From assembly GCA_023247935.1 (NCBI GenBank), contig JAHFFM010000102.1, positions 1-7,000 on the forward strand: DNA of 7,000 nt, given 5' to 3'. Positions within the stretch are counted from its first letter, which is position 1. The number at the start of each line of letters is the position of its first letter. The notes beneath the pieces are model-generated. The model was not told the DNA's origin, did no database searches, and was given only the letters and a program-made list of their open reading frames with translations. The stretch is from Candidatus Omnitrophota bacterium (lineage in GTDB: Bacteria; Omnitrophota; Gorgyraeia; 2-02-FULL-51-18). Below, in pieces: positions 1 to 6,193 of this stretch. The position numbers were made by a program, and so were the translations under genes.

Positions 1-224
1 ACAATTACAGGAAACTGAACATTCCTGTCAGCGCGGGCATTGGCGTGAGTTTTGAATTCATGGCCGGTATTGTCAAGAGAGCGCCGCGATGGATGTGCGA
101 CACCGGCGTGGAATGGTTGTGGCGGCTTTTGATGGAGCCGAAACGTCTTTGGAAACGCTATCTTGTCGAAGACCCGATATTTTTCTGGTTTGTTTTGCAG
201 CAAAAAATTTTGAGGAAAACATGA
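1..224 (+). CDS. WecG/TagA/CpsF family glycosyltransferase, C-terminal fragment (5' end outside window)
   Basis: This is an open frame read from position 3, with 73 codons visible before TGA at 222-224. The peptide contains GIGVSFEFMAGIVKRAPRWM, then GVEWLWRLLMEPKRLWKRYL. This matches the highly conserved C-terminal end of the WecG/TagA/CpsF (GT26) family: a G(V/I)G.SF-F-AG--KRAP-WM motif, then G-EW--RL--EP-RL--RY. Family members transfer an N-acetyl-mannosamine-type or related sugar from a nucleotide donor to a lipid-linked (undecaprenyl-PP) acceptor at the inner face of the cytoplasmic membrane. The hydrophobic and aromatic tail fits peripheral membrane contact. The catalytic N-terminal part lies outside the window, so donor and acceptor cannot be inferred. 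Its TGA overlaps the ATG of gmd (ATGA), which places it in the same operon. Confidence 0.88.
   Translation, partial: NYRKLNIPVSAGIGVSFEFMAGIVKRAPRWMCDTGVEWLWRLLMEPKRLWKRYLVEDPIFFWFVLQQKILRKT
212..224 (+). promoter_or_regulatory. Shine-Dalgarno and ATGA stop/start junction that fixes the gmd start
   Basis: GAGG at 212-215 lies 5 nt before ATG at 221, inside the end of the upstream gene. The ATG shares bases with the upstream TGA (222-224). This selects 221 as the gmd start. The same frame is open back to an ATG at 89, but that would add 44 residues without family similarity. Those residues would also overlap a clearly real gene. The arrangement predicts translational coupling. Confidence 0.8.
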
Positions 225-2551
225 AAAAAAAAGCGTTAATTACCGGCATTACCGGACAAGACGGATCTTATTTGGCGGAGTTTCTTTTATCCAAGGGGTA
301 TGAGGTTCATGGATTAAGAAGACGTTCAAGCGCTTTTAACACCCAGCGCATTGACCACATTTACGTGGATCCGCATTCACCCGACGCCAAGCTTTTTTTG
401 CATTATGGCGACTTAACCGATTCCAGCCAAATGACCACTTGGATCTATGAAATCAAACCGGATGAAGTTTATCATCTTGGCGCGCAAAGCCATGTGGGCG
501 TGAGTTTTGAAACGCCGGAATATACGGCGGACGTCGTGGGTTTGGGAACCACGCGCATTTTGGAGGCTATCCGGAAAAGCGGCGTGAAAAGCCGTTTTTA
601 TCAGGCTTCTTCCTCGGAAATGTTTGGCTCCGCACCCGCTCCGCAAAATGAAAAAACCCCTTTTCACCCACGAAGCCCTTATGGCGTGGCAAAAGTTTAC
701 GCATATTGGATCACCGTGAATTACCGTGAAAGTTACGGCCTGTTTGCGTGCAACGGAATTTTGTTTAATCATGAAACCGTAGCCTCGTTTATGCCGATGT
801 TTTTAAAAAAAATCGGCGAAGAGCAATTGGATATTAAGCCGATTTGTGAAATTGTTTCTTTCGATGAGTCGAAAAAAATGTACCAATCGAGGGAAGTTTC
901 CGGCATTTCGGTATGGGGAAAAGAAGGGTGGGTGGAGGTTCGCCATGCATCGGCTTATCCTCATGATGTTAGAGGCGATAATAAAAAGCCAAGGTTTATT
1001 AATTCTCGTTCGGGGGCTTTTATGGCTACTTCCAGCCATGTAGGGTTTATGGAAGGGGGAGAAGAAATTGAGGTGGGCCGTATGACTGTCGGGGATAATT
1101 TAGAAATTATATCTCTCCCAAATCCCTCTTATCGTGGGCCTCGTTTTATCGGAGAAAAAGAAGCCGAGCTTCTGGGTATGATGGTAGGGGATGGCTGCAT
1201 CACTTATAAAAAAAAGGGAATTGGTTTGCATGGAAAGTTTACAAATTCATGCCCTGAAATACGCGATCGGTTTAGCAGTCTATGGAAAACTGTGACCGGA
1301 GGGCAAACGTCGTATTATCCCTCGAAATCCGGATTTAATCCGGAGAATATAGTTGGACAACTTCGCCTCAACGGAGGAAATGAGTGGCTGCGCTCGATCG
1401 ATATCTATAATTGCGATAGGACTAAACGTGTTCCAAAGGTTATTTTAAACGCCGAACCACAAATCATGCTTGCGTTTCTGCGGGGATATAATGCGACGGA
1501 TGGTCTTAAGAGAAATCCCTGCGTTTATGAATTTAAAAATTTTAAAACCAATTCCGCAACATTGGCAATGGGTCTTTGGTATTTGATCGATCAAGCGACT
1601 ATGCAAGATGTCAACTTAACTGTCGAAACAAAACCAGATGGACGCATTTTTTATTCTTTAAATTTGTTATCTACCGTTGAAAACCATTCGAAGGAAGTTT
1701 CTGTGAGAACGCTTTCCCAAGCTAATGTCTCTGAGCGGGAGATTTCACGGAAAACAGGAATTTCAAGGACTTTCATTCGAAAAATCCAGAATGGGAGTTC
1801 GGCTTGTGCGTTACATCATTTTCGTAAAAATGCTTCCGAGATTAAAAAAATTATCGAAACACCGGATTATCAAGGATGGTTCTATGATTTAGAAACTTCT
1901 TCCGGCGAGTTTCATTGCGGCGTCGGAAAGGTCCATGTCCATAATTCGCCGCGCCGCGGCGAAACATTCGTGACGAGAAAAGTTACCCGCGCCATTTCCA
2001 AAATTCTCTCAGGGAAGCAGGACGCGGTTTATTTGGGCAATCTCGATGCGAAGCGTGATTGGGGTTTCGCGCCGGACTATGTGGAAGCGATGTGGATGAT
2101 GCTTCAGCAGCCTCAGGCCAACGATTACGTGATTGGCACGGGCGAAGTTCATTCGGTGAGGCAATTTGTGGAAAAAGCGCTGGCTTACGCGGGCGCACAG
2201 ATTGAATGGACGCAAAAGGGTGTGGATGAAAAGGCTATTTTTAAAGGATTTACCGCGGATTATCAAAACGACCGGTCGGTGCTCAAGCCGGGTGACGCGA
2301 TTGTGCGTATTGATCCTAAATATTTCCGCCCTTCGGAAGTGGATTTTTTGCAGGCAGACGCTTCTCAATCGAAAAAAGCATTAAACTGGTCGCCCAAAAT
2401 TAAATTCGAGGAATTGGTTCGGGTGATGATGGATTATGACATGTCCTCTGAAGGTCTCAAAACCTCCAACCGTGGTTTGGCGGAAGCCAAAACAAAAGGT
2501 TTTGGCTGGACGTCCCATCATTATTCGCTTTCTCAAAAAATAAAAGAATAA
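221..2551 (+). CDS. gmd: GDP-mannose 4,6-dehydratase interrupted in frame by an intein
   Basis: The enzyme converts GDP-D-mannose to GDP-4-keto-6-deoxy-D-mannose with bound NADP(H). This is the entry to GDP-fucose, GDP-rhamnose or perosamine. The precursor is 776 aa. Residues 1-185 and 576-776 form a 386-aa enzyme, close to the usual size of about 370, and residues 186-575 are an intein. Visible motifs are the Rossmann TGITGQDGS (8-16), HYGDLTDSS, SSSE (130-133; Ser131 sits where the E. coli enzyme has the catalytic Thr, with Glu133), and Tyr154-x3-Lys158 in SPYGVAKVYAYW. After the intein come SPRRGETFVTRK, RDWGFAPDYVEAMW and DPKYFRPSEVDFLQAD. The host protein is intact on both sides with no lost residues, so removal of the intein would restore NHE-SPRRGETF exactly. 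No partner reductase or epimerase (fcl, rmd) is present in the window, so the final sugar is unknown. Identity of the enzyme is very secure. Activity depends on protein splicing. Confidence 0.96.
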   Translation: MKKKALITGITGQDGSYLAEFLLSKGYEVHGLRRRSSAFNTQRIDHIYVDPHSPDAKLFLHYGDLTDSSQMTTWIYEIKPDEVYHLGAQSHVGVSFETPEYTADVVGLGTTRILEAIRKSGVKSRFYQASSSEMFGSAPAPQNEKTPFHPRSPYGVAKVYAYWITVNYRESYGLFACNGILFNHETVASFMPMFLKKIGEEQLDIKPICEIVSFDESKKMYQSREVSGISVWGKEGWVEVRHASAYPHDVRGDNKKPRFINSRSGAFMATSSHVGFMEGGEEIEVGRMTVGDNLEIISLPNPSYRGPRFIGEKEAELLGMMVGDGCITYKKKGIGLHGKFTNSCPEIRDRFSSLWKTVTGGQTSYYPSKSGFNPENIVGQLRLNGGNEWLRSIDIYNCDRTKRVPKVILNAEPQIMLAFLRGYNATDGLKRNPCVYEFKNFKTNSATLAMGLWYLIDQATMQDVNLTVETKPDGRIFYSLNLLSTVENHSKEVSVRTLSQANVSEREISRKTGISRTFIRKIQNGSSACALHHFRKNASEIKKIIETPDYQGWFYDLETSSGEFHCGVGKVHVHNSPRRGETFVTRKVTRAISKILSGKQDAVYLGNLDAKRDWGFAPDYVEAMWMMLQQPQANDYVIGTGEVHSVRQFVEKALAYAGAQIEWTQKGVDEKAIFKGFTADYQNDRSVLKPGDAIVRIDPKYFRPSEVDFLQADASQSKKALNWSPKIKFEELVRVMMDYDMSSEGLKTSNRGLAEAKTKGFGWTSHHYSLSQKIKE
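776..1945 (+). mobile_element. Intein with LAGLIDADG homing endonuclease inside Gmd (390 aa, Thr1)
   Basis: This is a self-splicing protein insertion between Glu185 and Ser576 of the Gmd precursor. The splicing domain shows a block-B-like TSSH (T270, H273), a block-F-like FYDLETSSGEFHCGVG, and the C-terminal VHVHN ending at 574-575 (penultimate His, terminal Asn), followed by Ser+1. Two dodecapeptide endonuclease motifs keep their acidic residue: LLGMMVGDG (317-325, Asp324) and FLRGYNATDG (419-428, Asp427). A helix-turn-helix-like stretch, SEREISRKTGISRTFIRKI, lies at about 503-522 and may help DNA recognition. The N-terminal residue is Thr (TVASFMPMF), not Cys or Ser, and block A is not typical. 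Block F keeps Asp556 rather than the Cys expected for class 3, so the intein is closest to class 1 with Thr as nucleophile. The insertion interrupts one of the most conserved enzyme motifs, as inteins usually do. Boundaries are secure because only this cut restores the native motif. Splicing and cutting activity are inferred. Confidence 0.93.
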
Positions 2552-2555
2552 TTTG

Positions 2556-4604
2556 ATGTTTTCTAAGAAATTGCAGGTTCTTTTTTTAGCGGCGCAATGC
2601 TTTTTCGCTCCTTGCGCCTTGGCCGATGCGCCTCATTGGGAATTCGCGGGCTGGTACGGGGGTGGTTGTTATCCGGATGTGGTGTTTGACCCTCAAGTTT
2701 CGGGCCGGGTTTATTTGGTTTCAGATGTGGCCGGGGTTTGGCGAAGCGATGATTCCGGAGAGAGCTGGGTCACGTCTTCCCAGGGTCTTGGAAATTTTAA
2801 AGGCGCGTTTGCCGCCGTGGCTCCTTCGGATTCCAATGTGGTTTATGTGGGAACAAGCGAAGGTTTATTTTATTCCAAAGACGCCGCTAAGAGTTGGCTG
2901 TCGTCAAATCCGCTCGATGGCCGGATCCATTTTTCCAGACCAAAAAATTACCGTTCCATCGCCGTTTCCAAAACCCAGCCTTCCTCTCTAATTGTCGGCA
3001 CCCAGCAAGGCGAAGTTTTTTATTCCGAAGATTTCGGCGTCACCTGGAAAATTTTGGGAGACCAGCGTCCTTTCGGAAAACAATCCGCGATCACCGCTCT
3101 CGCATGGCTTGAAGACAAAAAAACCGTTTATGTGGCGTCGCATCAAGGCGTCGCACAATATTCCTTTTCAGATTCTCATTGGACTTATTATCCCAACAGC
3201 CCGCAAGAAATCAGCGACTTTTGGGTATTTGACGGCGAAAATCCCAAAATTTACGCCGCTGGCCAAAACAAAATGTTTTATTCGCTTGATGGCGGATGGA
3301 CATGGCAAACGGGCGACCCTATCAAAAAAGGCATATTGTTCCGTTTGCTTCCTTTGGACGACCAAGGACAGACGATTTTGGCGGCTTGGAACCAGGATTG
3401 GAAAGGCGGCGTGGCCATCAGCCGTGACGCTGGCAAAACCTGGCAGGATTGGGATAAAAAAATGACCAAGGACGAGGTTTTGGATCCGACCCGGGCTTGG
3501 GCGGGCGTTCGTGGCAAAATCAATGCGCTTAAACAGGACCCTTTTCACCCGGATGTTTTTATCCGGACGGATTGGTGGGGCGTATGGAAAAGTGTGAACG
3601 GCGGCGTGGATTGGACTGAAAAGATCAAAGGCACGGCTAACACCATCAGCTCGGATGTTTTGGTTGCCAAAAACGGCGACGTTTATGTCGCGACGATGGA
3701 CAATGGGTTATTAAAAAGCGCGGACGGCGGCAAAACCTATCAAACCGTTTTCCCCAAAAATGAATTTAAAGACGAAGAAAACGGTCATGTTTGGAGGGTG
3801 GTTGAAAATTCGGAACGGCAAATTTTTGCCACCTCAAGTCCCTGGGTTAAGGATAAGGAGCAAGTTGTGAAAGTTTTGGATAACGGTAATTCGTACCAAG
3901 TGTTCGATCAAGGGCTGCCCGCTCCGCGTCCCAAGAAAAACACGACATGGCATGAAGGTTATGGTCGCGCTTTTGCCGCAGACCCCGTGGATCCGAAAAA
4001 ATTATATTTGGGCATTGATGGAGACACCGGCGGTTTTTTTATTTCAAATGACGGCGGAAAATCCTGGAAAAGATCCGCGGGCCAGCCCGCTTCGCTTAAA
4101 ATTTATAATGCTCTTGCGGTGCATCCCAAAGACCCGAAGCGGATCGTTTGGGGGGCTATGGGAAAACGGGGTGGCGTTTATTTAACTGAAGACGGCGGTG
4201 AAAATTGGAAGCATGTTTTAAAACAGCTTAAAATAGTTTATGACGCAGTTATTTCCACGGATGGGACTATTTACGCGGGCGGAGATCTAAAAGGTCCGGT
4301 GCTGTATGTTTCTAAGGACGGCGGTTACCATTGGAAACTGTTGAAACGTTTTCAAGGAGCCGGAACCACTGAGGCGCTTTGTTTGCTTCCTAACGGTGGG
4401 CTGGCGGCAGGCGTTTTGCGTCCCGCAAGCCGTTCAGGCGGCCGTATTTATTTGATGTCCAGTAAGACTGAAGAGTGGCAAAATATTACAGGGGACATGC
4501 CCGAGGGTGAAGGTCTGGCAGCCATGGCTTATCATCCCACGGAAAAAGCGTTGTACGCGGCTCGTTTCGCCGGCTCAGTTTATAAATGGAAAATGGAATC
4601 ATGA
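2556..4604 (+). CDS. Exported Asp-box (BNR) repeat beta-propeller protein, GH74-like
   Basis: This 682-aa protein has an N-terminal signal peptide: Lys4-Lys5, a hydrophobic core, and predicted cleavage after ALA at residue 23. There is no lipobox. The mature part carries about ten Asp-box motifs (S-x-D-x-G-x-T-W) near residues 64, 107, 157, 243, 289, 346, 388, 497, 544 and 586. The copies at 107 and 346 are degenerate. Such motifs lie on blade turns of beta-propellers, as in sialidases, sortilins and GH74 endoglucanases. Two segments resemble GH74 landmarks: the N-terminal WYGGGCYPDVVFDP then VYLVSDVAGVWRSDD (Asp57), and LGIDGDTGGF (Asp490). In GH74 the two catalytic Asp lie in similar TD-GG and GD-GG contexts (from memory). 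It may therefore be a periplasmic or secreted glycan hydrolase or a glycan-binding protein; substrate is unknown. ATG 2556 begins 4 nt after gmd stops, with only a weak purine-rich RBS; TTG at 2553 is a less likely start. Its TGA overlaps the next ATG. Confidence 0.9.
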   Translation: MFSKKLQVLFLAAQCFFAPCALADAPHWEFAGWYGGGCYPDVVFDPQVSGRVYLVSDVAGVWRSDDSGESWVTSSQGLGNFKGAFAAVAPSDSNVVYVGTSEGLFYSKDAAKSWLSSNPLDGRIHFSRPKNYRSIAVSKTQPSSLIVGTQQGEVFYSEDFGVTWKILGDQRPFGKQSAITALAWLEDKKTVYVASHQGVAQYSFSDSHWTYYPNSPQEISDFWVFDGENPKIYAAGQNKMFYSLDGGWTWQTGDPIKKGILFRLLPLDDQGQTILAAWNQDWKGGVAISRDAGKTWQDWDKKMTKDEVLDPTRAWAGVRGKINALKQDPFHPDVFIRTDWWGVWKSVNGGVDWTEKIKGTANTISSDVLVAKNGDVYVATMDNGLLKSADGGKTYQTVFPKNEFKDEENGHVWRVVENSERQIFATSSPWVKDKEQVVKVLDNGNSYQVFDQGLPAPRPKKNTTWHEGYGRAFAADPVDPKKLYLGIDGDTGGFFISNDGGKSWKRSAGQPASLKIYNALAVHPKDPKRIVWGAMGKRGGVYLTEDGGENWKHVLKQLKIVYDAVISTDGTIYAGGDLKGPVLYVSKDGGYHWKLLKRFQGAGTTEALCLLPNGGLAAGVLRPASRSGGRIYLMSSKTEEWQNITGDMPEGEGLAAMAYHPTEKALYAARFAGSVYKWKMES

Positions 4605-5824
4605 AAGAAATAAAAATCGCGATCGTCACGCCTTTTTACGAGCCTTCTATCGGCGGTATCCAGCAAACCATGAGAATTTCGGCTGAATATCTCGTCGAAC
4701 AGGGGATGAAAGTGAAAGTTTTTACCAGCCAATTCAATAAAATGAATGAAATTAAAACTGGAAATTGCAAAGTCGTCCGCAACTTTGTTCCGCATGAAGT
4801 AAAAAATGGGGTTGATATCCAGCGGTTTGATTGCGGAGGGGTCGCGAGCGCTTTTTGGAGCCTTTGTTACGCGCTTTGTTACCGGATTTACCGGCCCGCT
4901 TCCAATTTTTTTCATTTTATTTTTCAAATGAAGCAATTTCACGGCCGCCAGATGCTGGAAGAAATTTTAAATTATAACCCTGACTTTATTTTTGCAGCAC
5001 CTGCCATTGATGTGATTCTTTCCATTTCTCTCCGGGCCGCTTCTGAAAGCAAGGCAAAGGTTTTGGTGCACACAGCCTTGCACTTGAATGATCCCCACGC
5101 GCATTATATGGAGAAGCTAATGGCTTATCTGCGTAAAGTGGACGTGGTTCTGACCAATACGGAATACGAAAGGGAATTTTTAATTTCAAAAGGAATTTCT
5201 TCCGATCGCGTGAAGGTTCATGGACCAGGACTGGATTATGAGCCAACGCTGAAGGCTTCATCGGATCCGGTGGATCAGAAAATTTTATCCCAGGTGCAGG
5301 GCAAAAAATACATTCTCTACTTTGGGCGCAAACAAGTCGGGAAGGGAGCGGATACTCTCGTGGATGCCGTGAGGTTATTGAGAAATGAATTCCCAGACCT
5401 CTACGTGGTGCTGGCCGGTGAAGAAGGGGGATACAAACCTTCGGAGCAGGATCAATCTTTTTTGATCAATATTAGTTCTTGTGATTTGGCCGCAAAACGG
5501 TGGTTGATGAATCAGGCTTACGCTTTTTCGATGGTGTCCAATATCGACAGCTTTGGCATCGTTTATTGCGAGTCCTGGCTCTCAAAAAAGCCCGTGATCG
5601 GCGCGGATAATACCCAAATGCGCTGCGTGATTCAGGATGGAAAAGACGGATTTCTCATCCCTTACGGGAATGTCGAAAAATTAGCGGAAAAAATACGTTT
5701 TTGGCTCCAAAATCCCTCCGAAGTCGACCGCATGGGCGAAAACGGCTTCCAAAAAATCCAAAAAAGATATGGCAGCCAAGCCTGGGAAAAGAATCTCATG
5801 GAGCTAGCCCTTAAAAATCGATAA
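4601..5824 (+). CDS. GT4-type glycosyltransferase (GT-B fold)
   Basis: This 407-aa protein likely transfers a sugar from a nucleotide donor to a growing lipid-linked glycan on the cytoplasmic side of the membrane. The N-terminal acceptor domain begins IAIVTPFYEPSIGGIQQTM, with the glycine-rich loop typical of GT4 enzymes. A hydrophobic and aromatic patch at about residues 88-113 could contact membrane. The C-terminal donor domain begins near YILYFGRKQVGKGADTLVDA and holds SNIDSFGIVYCESWLSKKPVIGA. That segment matches the GT4 E-x7-E signature, except that the first acid is Asp316 (Glu324 is kept). It ends with DGFLIPYGNVEKLAEKI, a common GT4 tail. Length is normal. The start at 4601 forms an ATGA overlap with the preceding gene and gives the expected MKEIKIAIVTPF N terminus. 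ATG 4586 in the same frame would add five residues and a longer overlap. Donor and acceptor are unknown. Association with gmd makes a GDP-sugar donor possible but unproven. Confidence 0.92.
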   Translation: MKEIKIAIVTPFYEPSIGGIQQTMRISAEYLVEQGMKVKVFTSQFNKMNEIKTGNCKVVRNFVPHEVKNGVDIQRFDCGGVASAFWSLCYALCYRIYRPASNFFHFIFQMKQFHGRQMLEEILNYNPDFIFAAPAIDVILSISLRAASESKAKVLVHTALHLNDPHAHYMEKLMAYLRKVDVVLTNTEYEREFLISKGISSDRVKVHGPGLDYEPTLKASSDPVDQKILSQVQGKKYILYFGRKQVGKGADTLVDAVRLLRNEFPDLYVVLAGEEGGYKPSEQDQSFLINISSCDLAAKRWLMNQAYAFSMVSNIDSFGIVYCESWLSKKPVIGADNTQMRCVIQDGKDGFLIPYGNVEKLAEKIRFWLQNPSEVDRMGENGFQKIQKRYGSQAWEKNLMELALKNR

Positions 5825-5826
5825 GT

Positions 5827-5855
5827 TTCAAATAGCCTAAATTTATGGCTATAAT
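5827..5855 (+). promoter_or_regulatory. Sigma-70-like promoter for the tRNA-Ser gene
   Basis: TTCAAA (5827-5832, 4 of 6 to TTGACA) is separated by 17 nt from a perfect TATAAT (5850-5855). The predicted transcription start is near 5862, a few bases before the tRNA 5' end at 5868. The promoter begins only 2 nt after the glycosyltransferase stop codon, and no T-rich terminator hairpin separates them. The tRNA could therefore also receive read-through from the operon. Confidence 0.72.
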
Positions 5856-5867
5856 GTGGCAGTTTTT

Positions 5868-5952
5868 GGAGAGATGGCAGAGTGGTCGAATGCGCTCGCC
5901 TCGAAAGCGAGTGACCCGCAAGGGTTCGGAGGTTCGAATCCTCCTCTCTCCG
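5868..5952 (+). tRNA. tRNA-Ser (anticodon CGA)
   Basis: A complete class II cloverleaf of 85 nt can be drawn. The acceptor stem is GGAGAGA (5868-5874) with TCTCTCC (5945-5951), and the discriminator is G5952, as expected for Ser. The anticodon stem CTCGC/GCGAG (5895-5899, 5907-5911) encloses the loop CTCGAAA with anticodon CGA at 5902-5904, reading UCG. The long variable arm is ACCC-GCAA-GGGT (5914-5925). The T arm is GGAGG-TTCGAAT-CCTCC (5928-5944). CCA is not encoded, so it must be added by a nucleotidyltransferase. The gene has its own promoter and is followed at once by an inverted copy of its T-arm sequence. Confidence 0.97.
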
Positions 5953-5981
5953 AAATATTTTGACTTAGAGGAGGATTCGAA
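5933..5981. repeat. Perfect 15-bp inverted repeat: tRNA-Ser 3' part and an antisense copy downstream
   Basis: TTCGAATCCTCCTCT at 5933-5947 (T loop, 3' T stem and start of the 3' acceptor strand) is exactly reverse-complementary to AGAGGAGGATTCGAA at 5967-5981, with 19 nt between. In an extended transcript this 15-bp helix would compete with the tRNA T arm and acceptor stem. The match stops abruptly at both ends. It may be a tRNA-derived end of the repeat element that follows, or a processing or termination structure. There is no T run after it, so it is not a classic intrinsic terminator. Confidence 0.85.
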
Positions 5982-6127
5982 GTGAGCGTCGCGCCCCGCA
6001 GATACACGCGACGTGACTAAATGTCACGTCGCCATTCCACGCGCGACGCGAGTGCCCGACCCGTAGCGAGCACAGCCGAACCGCCGGAGGCGGTGAGGAC
6101 TGCACAGCGAAGGGCGGCGAATCCTTC
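5967..6127. repeat. GC-rich nested palindromic element downstream of tRNA-Ser (possible MITE-like repeat or structured RNA)
   Basis: This is a non-coding stretch of about 160 bp, visibly more GC-rich than its neighbours. The outer ends AGGATTCG (5972-5979) and CGAATCCT (6118-6125) are inverted repeats. Inside, GCGTCGCGC (5986-5994) pairs with GCGCGACGC (6041-6049) around a perfect 10-bp hairpin, GCGACGTGAC-TAAAT-GTCACGTCGC (6008-6032). A second arm is ACCGCC-GGA-GGCGGT (6080-6094). The pairings nest into a branched, cloverleaf-like fold. It could be a short non-autonomous mobile repeat, a tRNA-derived repeat or a small RNA. An open minus-strand frame across it has low-complexity composition and is not believed. 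No protein gene is seen between the tRNA and 6194. Confidence 0.75.
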
Positions 6128-6153
6128 AAAGATAAGCTTTTTAATCCTATGTT
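6125..6153 (+). promoter_or_regulatory. Weak candidate promoter for the TIR gene
   Basis: TTCAAA (6125-6130) lies 17 nt before TATGTT (6148-6153, 4 of 6 to TATAAT), which sits about 40 nt before the TIR start codon. The same -35-like hexamer and spacing occur at the tRNA promoter. It overlaps the right end of the palindromic element, so the element could supply part of the promoter. The match is modest and could be chance. Confidence 0.3.
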
Positions 6154-6193
6154 AATGTGTCCCTTCTTAGTTTGATGCAATGAGGCCTAGTAA

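Noticed and set aside
89..220. Extended start of gmd at ATG 89, giving an 820-aa protein
   Set aside because: The extra 44 residues overlap the clearly recognisable end of the WecG-family gene in another frame and have no Gmd similarity. ATG 221 has a good SD and an ATGA junction.
776..1945. Class 3 (WCT) intein, or group II/other intron in gmd
   Set aside because: Block F has Asp rather than the Cys expected for class 3. The insert is fully in frame with protein splicing and endonuclease motifs, so an RNA intron is not needed.
2009..2368. Minus-strand 119-aa open frame opposite gmd, and similar ones at 413-772 and 3168-3548
   Set aside because: They are antisense to well-supported conserved coding sequence and show no domain.
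2553..2555. TTG start for the Asp-box protein
   Set aside because: The adjacent ATG at 2556 is the more usual start. The choice changes one residue only.
4586..4600. Earlier ATG for the GT4 gene
   Set aside because: ATG 4601 forms the standard ATGA overlap and gives the normal family N terminus.
5832..5852. ATAGCC/GGCTAT inverted repeat as a terminator or operator
   Set aside because: The stem is only 6 bp with a 9-nt loop and no directly following T run. It overlaps the tRNA promoter and is probably chance, though an operator cannot be excluded.
5965..6180. Minus-strand 71-aa open frame
   Set aside because: It lies over the palindromic element and has low-complexity Ser/Pro/Arg composition, with no RBS or recognisable domain.
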